Shown here: positions 1 through 5,049 of the stretch, in pieces | How the letters are laid out: each line of letters begins with the position of its first letter | Position numbering within the stretch: the stretch's first letter is position 1 | Source of the DNA: Minisyncoccota bacterium | GTDB taxonomy: Bacteria; Verrucomicrobiota; Lentisphaeria; Oligosphaerales; MVZH01 | NCBI GenBank assembly: GCA_021734725.1 | Contig: JAIPIM010000198.1 | Span: 1-7,557, forward strand | Direction: 5' to 3' | Length of the DNA: 7,557 nt | Program-made: the position numbers and the translations under genes | The notes under the pieces: generated by a model | What the model was told of the DNA's origin: nothing | The model's database searches: none | What the model saw: the letters and a program-made list of their open reading frames with translations, nothing else

Positions 1-1
1 C

Positions 2-184
2 AACGTATTACGGGTCCGGGAAAACATCGACTCATACGAGGACCCCGGGCCATACAGTTTCCCCGAGGGGTCCGTTTCCTACAAGGCAACGGCCGAAGAG
101 ATGGCACGCGACGGCATCCACGTCAATATGGTCGAGGACAGGGCAGCCGATGGTGCAACCGGCCACATGCACAACCACAAATGA
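2..184 (+). CDS. 3' end of an unidentified protein gene with His-rich C-terminus (start outside window)
   Basis: An open frame enters from the left edge and ends at TGA 182-184, giving the last 60 residues of a protein. The composition is balanced and protein-like, with the stretch SYEDPGPYSFPEG near residues 11-23 and an ATAEEMARDGI helix-like stretch near residues 33-43. The tail is GHMHNHK, so three of the last six residues are histidine, which suggests but does not prove surface metal binding. I do not recognise the family, and no signal or membrane segment is visible in this part. A GC-rich hairpin begins about 20 bases after the stop, consistent with the end of a transcription unit. The reading frame is well supported because it is open to the edge and coding-like, but the function is unknown. 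Confidence 0.65.
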   Translation, partial: NVLRVRENIDSYEDPGPYSFPEGSVSYKATAEEMARDGIHVNMVEDRAADGATGHMHNHK

Positions 185-204
185 GGATTAGGGAGATTGT
201 CTGA

Positions 205-240
205 CTGGGCCGATCGGTTGAAGACCGCGCCGGTCCCCAG
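205..240 (+). terminator. terminator-like GC-rich hairpin after the first gene
   Basis: CTGGG at 205-209 can pair with CCCAG at 236-240. Inside, CGGT and ACCG pair around the loop TGAAG, with further G-C pairs between and some bulges. It starts 20 bases after the stop codon at 184. No run of T follows, so it is not a textbook intrinsic terminator. Confidence 0.3.
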
Positions 241-366
241 CGGTGCAATATCACACGCTACGGCACGGAGCAGAAAGCGAAACGCTCGAGGGAAATGCTA
301 CGATTTGCCGGTTGTAAAGGGTACGCGAAATGCAAAGGAATCGATGCCTGGGGGTACAATGTCACG

Positions 367-714
367 ATGCTGATCGCCACAGACAAACGCGTGTATCACG
401 TCTCGCCTGACGTTGCAGGCGGAACGCCGGAGTCGCTCGGTGAACGGGATCGCATACAGGCAGTCACCCAAAGCAGATTATTGGGTGCAGTTGCCACCAC
501 GGGCGGGCGTATAGAATGCTGGCGTAACGCAGCACAGTATTTCAGCCTTGAGATCGACATTCAGGAGAAGATCACTTCTATGCTTGTCCTGGACGCCAAT
601 CTTCCGGTCCTGCTTATCGGCACTGAACCTCCACACATCTGGATCCATATCTCTGATGGGTTCCCTGCCTATACGCAGGGCAACATCAACACACATCATG
701 TGACATTCGCTTGA
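367..714 (+). CDS. short, probably truncated beta-propeller (BNR/WD40-like) protein
   Basis: The frame encodes 115 residues from ATG 367, or 139 from the upstream in-frame ATG 295. I prefer 367. The product then opens with MLIATDKRVYHV, typical of the first strand of a propeller blade, and the 24 residues gained from 295 look non-coding. ATG 295 has GAGGGA almost touching it, and 367 has only a distant G-run (350-354), so neither has a good ribosome site. A second blade-like stretch is LLGAVATTGGRIECW, followed by VLLIGTEPPHIWIHI. The GTEPPH phrase resembles propeller proteins with BNR or YVTN-type repeats. Such proteins usually have six or seven blades and about 300 residues or more, yet this one stops after about two. 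None of the three frames continues the blade pattern for long downstream, so it is probably a truncated or decaying gene. A small real protein cannot be excluded. No signal peptide is seen. Confidence 0.45.
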   Translation: MLIATDKRVYHVSPDVAGGTPESLGERDRIQAVTQSRLLGAVATTGGRIECWRNAAQYFSLEIDIQEKITSMLVLDANLPVLLIGTEPPHIWIHISDGFPAYTQGNINTHHVTFA

Positions 715-737
715 AACTCAGGGTCTGCGTAAACTAA

Positions 738-1023
738 CTTATTGATGTGCAATGGGATGAGTTGGTGTATGTTATGCCTCACGTTAACAGCATTGAGTCC
801 GATCTCATGGTGGATCCCCTGGTATGGAACGCTGGTTGCACACCGTCACCTCAATTGAGAGTTGCAAACAGTTACTGACGAGGACATATTCAGGTCAATG
901 CCGGGTGCCATCCAAGCCGACCGCGAGCAGCGACTGTTCAATCGTATTCTCGGCGATTTTTTGCGTGACTGCCCAAAACTCACTGCACGGTCAATCGGGC
1001 CGGATGCCCCGGTCCAGAGATAA
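738..1023 (+). pseudogene. possible gene remnant: two short overlapping open frames
   Basis: The 379 bases between the propeller-like frame and the hydrolase gene hold no convincing intact gene. Two short frames look more protein-like than chance. One (738-878) reads LIDVQWDELVYVMPHVNSIE and ends at TGA 876. The other, in a different frame (859-1023), reads DEDIFRSMPGAIQADREQR, then LFNRILGDFLRDCPKL, and ends at TAA 1021. They overlap by about 20 bases, as expected if one gene had suffered a frameshift. Neither has a convincing ribosome site: the in-frame ATG codons at 774 and 898 lack a good Shine-Dalgarno match. The second could also be a small protein of about 41 residues. The family is not recognised. 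A third, overlapping frame from ATG 824 looks least protein-like and is not called. Confidence 0.25.
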
Positions 1024-1093
1024 GGGCTGAAACAGTCGGTTAAGGATCAACCCGGAGTCGACTCACTGGGCGGATTCGAAGGAGAACACGGCA

Positions 1094-2623
1094 ATGGGTA
1101 CAAACAATCGCCGTCGCGAGCACGGCGTCATTGATGAGTCGAGCGTACGAACCGTTGGGATGGATCCTGTCCAGGCGCGGCACGTGATCCGGGAGGAAGA
1201 GGACTTGAAGTATCCCTTGCTTCCTTCCAGCCTGCAACCGCCCGTCTGCCGCGTTCATGTGGCTGACGACTCCATCGGCACACTGGCCAATGGTCTGGGC
1301 GCCAACTGGCCGGCAGTCGGTCAGGGCGAACAAGCCTATCCACGCAATGACGACGAGGATGGCTGGCGAAAGGTCTTTGCCGGGATGACGGACGCCGGCG
1401 TCAAATGGGTTCGATTCTGGCTGGATCCTGCCGGGGTGGTTGAGCAAGGTAGAGCGGTTGGTGAACACCGGCTCCTGCAGCGGCTGGATCGCCTTCAGGA
1501 ATGGGCGGTTGAGCAGGATGCGACCATCATGCTGGAGTTGTGCCGGATCCCGGAGGACTTCGTGCGGGACGCCATACACGACGCGCCTGCCGATCCGATA
1601 CGCTACGTACGCGACTACGTTGTGCCGCTGGTCACCCATGTCATGCGCGAACGCCGGTGCGACCGCATTCGGCAGTTGTGCCTGTTCAACGAACCTTTCA
1701 ATGCGGATGTGACTCCATACATTTTCTTCCCGCCCGACGGACAGGATCCGCTGAGGTATTACCTCGAAATCCACGAAATACTGCGTGCGGCTTTGGATGC
1801 CGCGAGCCTGAACGACATCGGTCTTATCGGGCCGAACACCGCGAACCTGTTTCAGCGGCATATCGAGATGTTCGAGGACAAGGGCCTGGCCGAACGCGTA
1901 AAAAATACGTTCACTGAATTGGACTGCCATATGTGGCGGATGCGTTTCGATTATTATCCACCTTCAAAACGCTGGCCGGGGTATCCAATGACCGAGGGGA
2001 TTGAACGGTATCTCAAGCCCACGCTGGCGGCCTCAAGGCGCTTGGGCAAGCGGCTGAGCCTCACTGAGACCGGTGCGATGTATTTCAACGAGAGTCCGAC
2101 CACCGACCGCACTACCCGGCACGATGCCTTTTTGGTGAGTGCCGAGGAAATAGTACGCGCCATCAATGTCGGTGTCTCGGGGGCCCTGGTATGGTCCTTT
2201 GTCAACTCCGGATGCGTTGACGGCCAATGGGGGTGGGTCGGCACCCGAGAGCGCGGCTTTGCTCCGGTCGACAACCTGTTGAATGGATACACTGTTTTAA
2301 TGAAGCATCAGAAGGTGGGCGCGGCAATTCATCCGTGTACCGTCGCAAGATCGGACTTTGCCCCGTTTATCAGCGCCGCCGCGATCGTCTCCAAGGACAA
2401 AGAAATGACGCTCTGGCTGGTTAACGACCATCCTGTGGAGAACATTTGCGTGGAAGTATGGATACCGAAGGAGTGCGGTCGGGGTCCCCTGCAGGTATTC
2501 CGCAAAGGATTCGCACCTGAGCTGCAGGTCCTGGACCCGCTCGCGGCCGAGGATGTCATGTCGCTGACACTGCCCGGCATGTCTTTGACGACGGTGACGA
2601 CGCTGGGCGGCAACAAAACTTGA
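1094..2623 (+). CDS. clan GH-A (beta/alpha)8 glycoside hydrolase-like protein, cytoplasmic
   Basis: This 509-residue protein has the hallmarks of a clan GH-A retaining glycoside hydrolase. GLGANWPAV (68-76) resembles the first barrel strand. KWVRFWLDP (104-112) matches the second-strand region. QLCLFNEPF (194-202) gives the acid/base Glu200 in the N-E-P motif. SLTETGAMY (322-330) supplies the probable nucleophile Glu325. GALVWSFVN (363-371) fits the eighth strand. From about residue 400 a beta-rich tail (TLWLVNDHPVEN, ending LPGMSLTTVT) resembles the C-terminal beta-sandwich of GH30/39/51-type enzymes. The exact GH family and sugar substrate cannot be told from the sequence. There is no N-terminal hydrophobic segment, so the enzyme should be cytoplasmic. 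AAGGAG at 1079-1084 lies 9 bases before ATG 1094 and supports this start. The ferritin-like gene follows after 28 bases, so the two are probably co-transcribed. Fold and catalysis are fairly sure; specificity is open. Confidence 0.88.
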   Translation: MGTNNRRREHGVIDESSVRTVGMDPVQARHVIREEEDLKYPLLPSSLQPPVCRVHVADDSIGTLANGLGANWPAVGQGEQAYPRNDDEDGWRKVFAGMTDAGVKWVRFWLDPAGVVEQGRAVGEHRLLQRLDRLQEWAVEQDATIMLELCRIPEDFVRDAIHDAPADPIRYVRDYVVPLVTHVMRERRCDRIRQLCLFNEPFNADVTPYIFFPPDGQDPLRYYLEIHEILRAALDAASLNDIGLIGPNTANLFQRHIEMFEDKGLAERVKNTFTELDCHMWRMRFDYYPPSKRWPGYPMTEGIERYLKPTLAASRRLGKRLSLTETGAMYFNESPTTDRTTRHDAFLVSAEEIVRAINVGVSGALVWSFVNSGCVDGQWGWVGTRERGFAPVDNLLNGYTVLMKHQKVGAAIHPCTVARSDFAPFISAAAIVSKDKEMTLWLVNDHPVENICVEVWIPKECGRGPLQVFRKGFAPELQVLDPLAAEDVMSLTLPGMSLTTVTTLGGNKT

Positions 2624-2635
2624 CGCAACCGAAAC

Positions 2636-2642
2636 AAAGGAG
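2636..2642 (+). promoter_or_regulatory. ribosome binding site fixing the start of the ferritin-like gene
   Basis: AAAGGAG at 2636-2642 touches the in-frame ATG at 2643, leaving no spacer, but lies 9 bases before ATG 2652. The same 9-base spacing is seen at the upstream hydrolase gene. This argues for initiation at 2652. Confidence 0.7.
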
Positions 2643-2651
2643 ATGGAAAGT

Positions 2652-3149
2652 ATGGAATTTTGGTTTTCAGTCCATGACATTGCATTGCTTGCGGCGGAAG
2701 TCGAGTCCAAAGGCGCTGAATTTTACGGTCGTCTCACCTCCGTGACGGAAGATAAGCGAGTGACCGATCTCTGTAGCTTCTTTGCTGAGCAGGAAAGGCA
2801 GCATGAGTCTGCATTCCGTTCAATGGCGGAAGGCCACGATTCCACCGAGAGCCGGCCGTACTCAGTGGATATACGCAAAATGCTGGAAACGTCCCTGGGC
2901 AAACTGAGCGATTTTCTCAGCGATCCAAGTCCGCGGGCAGGCCTCGTTGATGTGTTTGAAGTCCTGTCACTTGCGGAAGATCTGGAGACAACGTCGATTA
3001 AGGTTTACACAAACATGCTTCAAGCATATACGGAAACCTTTTCCCACATCATTGGCCGGTTACTCGAAGAAGAGCGAGAACATCTGCGGAGCATTCACAA
3101 GCTTCAGCACGAGATCCGCGCAACGAACGGCGCGATGGATGCTGACTGA
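2652..3149 (+). CDS. small ferritin-like di-iron (rubrerythrin-type) protein
   Basis: The 165-residue protein, counted from ATG 2652, reads as a four-helix ferritin-like bundle built as a duplicated helix pair. Helix 1 has Glu18 with Tyr25 seven residues on (EVESKGAEFY). Helix 2 has the metal motif Glu48-x-x-His51 (EQERQH). Helix 3 repeats the first pattern with Glu112 and Tyr119 (EDLETTSIKVY), and helix 4 repeats the second with Glu141-x-x-His144 (EEEREH). These are the usual di-iron ligands of the rubrerythrin/ferritin-like superfamily. Known members reduce peroxide, handle iron or take part in stress defence. The C-terminal rubredoxin domain of classical rubrerythrin is absent, as there is no CxxC pair, so an external electron donor would be needed for peroxidase activity. 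It has no signal peptide. The gene lies 28 bases after the hydrolase gene, probably in one operon, and converges with mate across 35 bases. The specific role is unknown. Confidence 0.85.
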   Translation: MEFWFSVHDIALLAAEVESKGAEFYGRLTSVTEDKRVTDLCSFFAEQERQHESAFRSMAEGHDSTESRPYSVDIRKMLETSLGKLSDFLSDPSPRAGLVDVFEVLSLAEDLETTSIKVYTNMLQAYTETFSHIIGRLLEEEREHLRSIHKLQHEIRATNGAMDAD

Positions 3150-3184
3150 CCTTGTCACGAATCTTGCCTGTCTCTCGCGCGCAG

Positions 3185-4573
3185 TCAGTACGTGGAATGG
3201 ATCACCGGTTCTTCCCACCATTTAGCGCGAAACATCATCCAGGCCAGGATTGCGGCCATCACATTGGATATGGCCATGCCGGTGTAAATACCCAAGCTTC
3301 CCCAGGCCAGCGCAAACCCAAGCATCCAGGCGAGCGGCAACCGCAGAATCCATTGTCGGAAAATAGAGAAGATCAGGAGAGGCCGTGTGTGGCCGGAGCC
3401 GATGTAAACGGCAGTCAGGATCATCAGCATATTGAAGAAAAAGCTCGAGACCGGCACAATCAGGAAAAAACGACGCGCCTCCGCCGTCACGCCCGGATCG
3501 CTGATGAAAAAGCGCGCGATTGTATCTCCTTTCAGCGTCACGGCGACATATGGCAGGACCATAAGTGCCGCGAAAAGAGCGAGCGCCAGTAGAATCGTTT
3601 TCCTCGCCAGAGAAGGTTTTCCAGCTCCCAATGCCTGGCCCACAATTGGCGCCGCCGCCATTCCCATGCAATGAGCCGGGACGCTCAGGAAGTGCGTAAT
3701 CCTGAACCCTATGGCAAACGCGCCGATCACATTGGCCCCCAATGAATTGATCATCACCTGAAAGGCCATGAACCCGAGTGAATTACTACTCATGTTGGCG
3801 CCGCCCGGTAGACCTATACGGAAGATGTGCCGCAACAGCTTACGTCGCGGCTTAAGGTCCGACAACCTTAGTTTCAACCCCGCCCGTCCGCGCACAAACA
3901 GCAACCAGGCACTGATGCATGCGGTCAAGGTGGCGCCGACCACTGACGCGATCGCGGCCCCGTTTGCCTCCAGAGCCGGCAGGGGACCGATACCAAAAAT
4001 AAGCATGGGATCGAGTATGAAATTGATAAGATTCGATATACCCGTAACAATGACAACCGTATGTGTGTCGCCTAACGCACGCAGTACCTGAGAATAGGCA
4101 ATATGGAACGACATCAACGGTAACCCGATCATGAAAATGCGCAGATAACCGCCGGCCTGGGCAACCACTTCCGGCGGCACTTGAATGAGCTCAAGCAATC
4201 CGTCCGCGTAAATTATGATCGGAACAACAAAGATAATGGTAAGCCCACTGAGCACCAGAATCAGCTGCCCGGCCGCAATATCGGCTTCGCGGTACTGTTT
4301 CGCGCCGACATGTTGTGCAACCAGCGACGTTCCCGCAGCACCAAACCCCATTCCGAATGACACGGCCATAAAAATGAACGGCATGCTGACGCCGGGCGCT
4401 CCGAGAGCTTCTTTGCTCAATCGTCCAAGCCAGAACGCATCGATAATGTTATAGAGATTGTGCAAGACCATTCCGACAGCCATGGGCGCGGCCATACGAA
4501 AAAGGGTCCACAGCAGCGGCCCCTGTGTTAGGTCGCGTTTCTGCTGGGTCGGTTGGGTAGGTGGTTCTGACAT
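3185..4573 (-). CDS. MATE-family multidrug/cation antiporter
   Basis: The 462-residue integral membrane protein has the length and layout of the MATE (multidrug and toxic compound extrusion) family. These proteins have 12 transmembrane helices in two homologous halves and export drugs or metabolites in exchange for Na+ or H+. The N-terminus DLTQGPLLWTLFRMAAPMAV is the typical family opening. NLYNIIDAFWLGRL (about residues 40-53) marks helix 1, RALGDTHT and NFILDPMLIFG mark the end of the first half, and SVPAHCMGMAAAPIVGQALG is the second-half counterpart with the family GQ-x-x-GA motif. It appears intact. ATG 4571-4573 gives the canonical start, but the sequence before it holds no clear Shine-Dalgarno site, unlike the other main genes here. 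The gene is divergent from recQ, with two palindromes at 4621-4635 and 4647-4659 in its upstream region. Family assignment is firm; the exported substrate and coupling ion are not known. Confidence 0.95.
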   Translation of the reverse strand: MSEPPTQPTQQKRDLTQGPLLWTLFRMAAPMAVGMVLHNLYNIIDAFWLGRLSKEALGAPGVSMPFIFMAVSFGMGFGAAGTSLVAQHVGAKQYREADIAAGQLILVLSGLTIIFVVPIIIYADGLLELIQVPPEVVAQAGGYLRIFMIGLPLMSFHIAYSQVLRALGDTHTVVIVTGISNLINFILDPMLIFGIGPLPALEANGAAIASVVGATLTACISAWLLFVRGRAGLKLRLSDLKPRRKLLRHIFRIGLPGGANMSSNSLGFMAFQVMINSLGANVIGAFAIGFRITHFLSVPAHCMGMAAAPIVGQALGAGKPSLARKTILLALALFAALMVLPYVAVTLKGDTIARFFISDPGVTAEARRFFLIVPVSSFFFNMLMILTAVYIGSGHTRPLLIFSIFRQWILRLPLAWMLGFALAWGSLGIYTGMAISNVMAAILAWMMFRAKWWEEPVIHSTY

Positions 4574-4620
4574 GTTGGTAGGATAACGTCTTATTTATGA
4601 ACGAAAACAGCTTGGCGGGT

Positions 4621-4659
4621 GATTTCAAAGAAATCCGCGGCAAACTTGCATTCAATGCA
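4621..4659. promoter_or_regulatory. two perfect palindromes upstream of the mate gene
   Basis: GATTTC-AAA-GAAATC occupies 4621-4635 and TGCATT-C-AATGCA occupies 4647-4659. Both are perfect, and they lie 48-86 bases before the mate start. On the mate strand a TATAAG hexamer (4662-4667) sits just upstream of the second palindrome, but no good -35 box accompanies it. The position suits an operator for a dimeric regulator, as efflux genes often have. No regulator gene lies in the window, so this stays an inference. Confidence 0.35.
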
Positions 4660-4720
4660 TTCTTATATATGCTATTACTTTAAAGCCATTGTGGGAGATC
4701 GTACTTTTCAGGCCGGTACA

Positions 4721-4731
4721 GAGACGCTGAT
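4721..4731 (+). repeat. direct repeat, left copy (GAGACGCTGAT); right copy at 5020-5030
   Basis: The 11-mer GAGACGCTGAT at 4721-4731 recurs as GAGACGATGAT at 5020-5030, with one mismatch. The two copies enclose the whole hairpin element. They could be remnants of a target duplication, but they lie about 7 bases outside the apparent left edge and 18 outside the right, so chance remains possible. Confidence 0.25.
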
Positions 4732-4779
4732 AGAGGATTGCCAAAAGGGGTTTTCTTGCGCTTCACGGGCCGAAGTTCC

Positions 4780-4824
4780 GTCCCCAACGGGGACAAACAT
4801 GTATAGCGAAGGGTTGAAAACCCT
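4780..4824 (+). repeat. 45-bp double-hairpin unit, left copy
   Basis: The unit consists of hairpin GTCCCC-AAC-GGGGAC, the 15-base spacer AAACATGTATAGCGA, and hairpin AGGGTT-GAA-AACCCT. It matches the inverted copy at 4935-4979 at 35 of 45 positions with no gap. Four of the ten differences are paired changes inside the second stem that keep it complementary. Confidence 0.8.
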
Positions 4825-4885
4825 GGAAATGTACGGGGTATAACCCCCATATTCCGTCCCTGAAAGGGACTCACATGCATCACGT

Positions 4886-4915
4886 TTGTCCCTTTCAGGG
4901 ACTAACATATATAAC
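4886..4915 (+). promoter_or_regulatory. candidate sigma70-type promoter for recQ inside the hairpin element
   Basis: TTGTCC (4886-4891, 4 of 6 consensus bases) and TATAAC (4910-4915, 5 of 6) are separated by 18 bases. The -35 box and most of the spacer overlap the hairpin at 4888-4902. Transcription from about 4922 would give a leader of roughly 130 bases holding the two hairpins at 4935-4979. This rests only on motif matching. Confidence 0.3.
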
Positions 4916-4934
4916 ATGAAAAACGTTGATTACC

Positions 4935-4979
4935 AGGGACTTCGTCCCTTCGCTCAGCATGTGAGTCCCCTTTGGGGAC
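4935..4979 (-). repeat. 45-bp double-hairpin unit, right inverted copy
   Basis: Read on the minus strand, the unit consists of hairpin GTCCCC-AAA-GGGGAC, the 15-base spacer TCACATGCTGAGCGA, and hairpin AGGGAC-GAA-GTCCCT. It has the same lengths and order as the copy at 4780-4824. It would lie in the recQ leader if transcription starts near 4922. Confidence 0.8.
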
Positions 4980-5031
4980 AAGCAGCAAACCCTTTTCGCA
5001 TAGGGTCTAGCAAGAGTCTGAGACGATGATG

Positions 5032-5038
5032 AAAGGAG
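5032..5038 (+). promoter_or_regulatory. ribosome binding site fixing the recQ start
   Basis: AAAGGAG at 5032-5038 lies 11 bases before ATG 5050. The in-frame ATG codons at 5026 and 5029 lie upstream of this site, so it cannot serve them. This favours initiation at 5050. Confidence 0.6.
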
Positions 5039-5049
5039 ACATTACGAGC

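Larger units (their letters stand above)
4780..4979. repeat. symmetric inverted-repeat element of 15-bp hairpins (REP/BIME- or MITE-like)
   Basis: Six 15-bp palindromes, each with 6-bp stems and a 3-base loop, lie at 4780-4794, 4810-4824, 4856-4870, 4888-4902, 4935-4949 and 4965-4979. They are arranged symmetrically about position 4879.5. The left arm (4780-4870) read forward and the right arm (4888-4979) read in reverse complement give the same hairpin order. H1 is GTCCCC-AA(C/A)-GGGGAC, H2 is AGGGnn-GAA-nnCCCT, and H3 is GTCCCT-GAA-AGGGAC, identical in both arms. H1-H2 spacing is 15 bases in both; H2-H3 spacing is 31 and 32. ACATG or ACGTG follows H1 and H3. Outside, AAAAGGGGTTTT (4743-4754) is matched in reverse by AAACCCTTTT (4987-4996), so the element may run from about 4738 to 5001. 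A seventh hairpin, GGGGT-ATA-ACCCC, lies at 4835-4847 in the left arm only. It contains no credible gene. REP/BIME or MITE nature is inferred from form alone. Confidence 0.85.

Noticed and set aside
850..1064. 10-bp palindromes CTCAATTGAG (850-859) and GAGTCGACTC (1055-1064) as operators of the hydrolase operon
   Set aside because: Short perfect palindromes of this size occur by chance. There is no repetition, convincing promoter spacing or regulator gene to support them.
1040..1930. Long antisense open frame (296 codons) inside the hydrolase gene
   Set aside because: It lies opposite a clearly homologous gene, has no ribosome site and shows no recognisable domain. GC-rich third positions commonly open such shadow frames.
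2643..2651. ATG 2643 as the ferritin-like gene start
   Set aside because: The Shine-Dalgarno site ends at 2642, leaving no spacer. ATG 2652 has the proper 9-base distance.
3142..3188. CTGACTG / CAGTCAG inverted repeat spanning the two convergent stop codons as a bidirectional terminator
   Set aside because: It has a stem of 7 bp with a loop of 33 bases and no T-run on either strand, too weak to call.
4619..4917. Short open frames across the intergenic hairpin region on both strands
   Set aside because: They are 67-74 codons long, composed mostly of translated palindromes, lack ribosome sites and overlap each other.
4780..4979. CRISPR array
   Set aside because: The repeats are 15-bp palindromes in both orientations with short, similar spacers of unequal length. 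There are no unique 30-40 base spacers, no long direct repeats and no cas genes in the window.
5026..5049. ATG 5026 or 5029 as the recQ start
   Set aside because: Both precede the AAAGGAG site at 5032-5038, and no ribosome site lies upstream of them.
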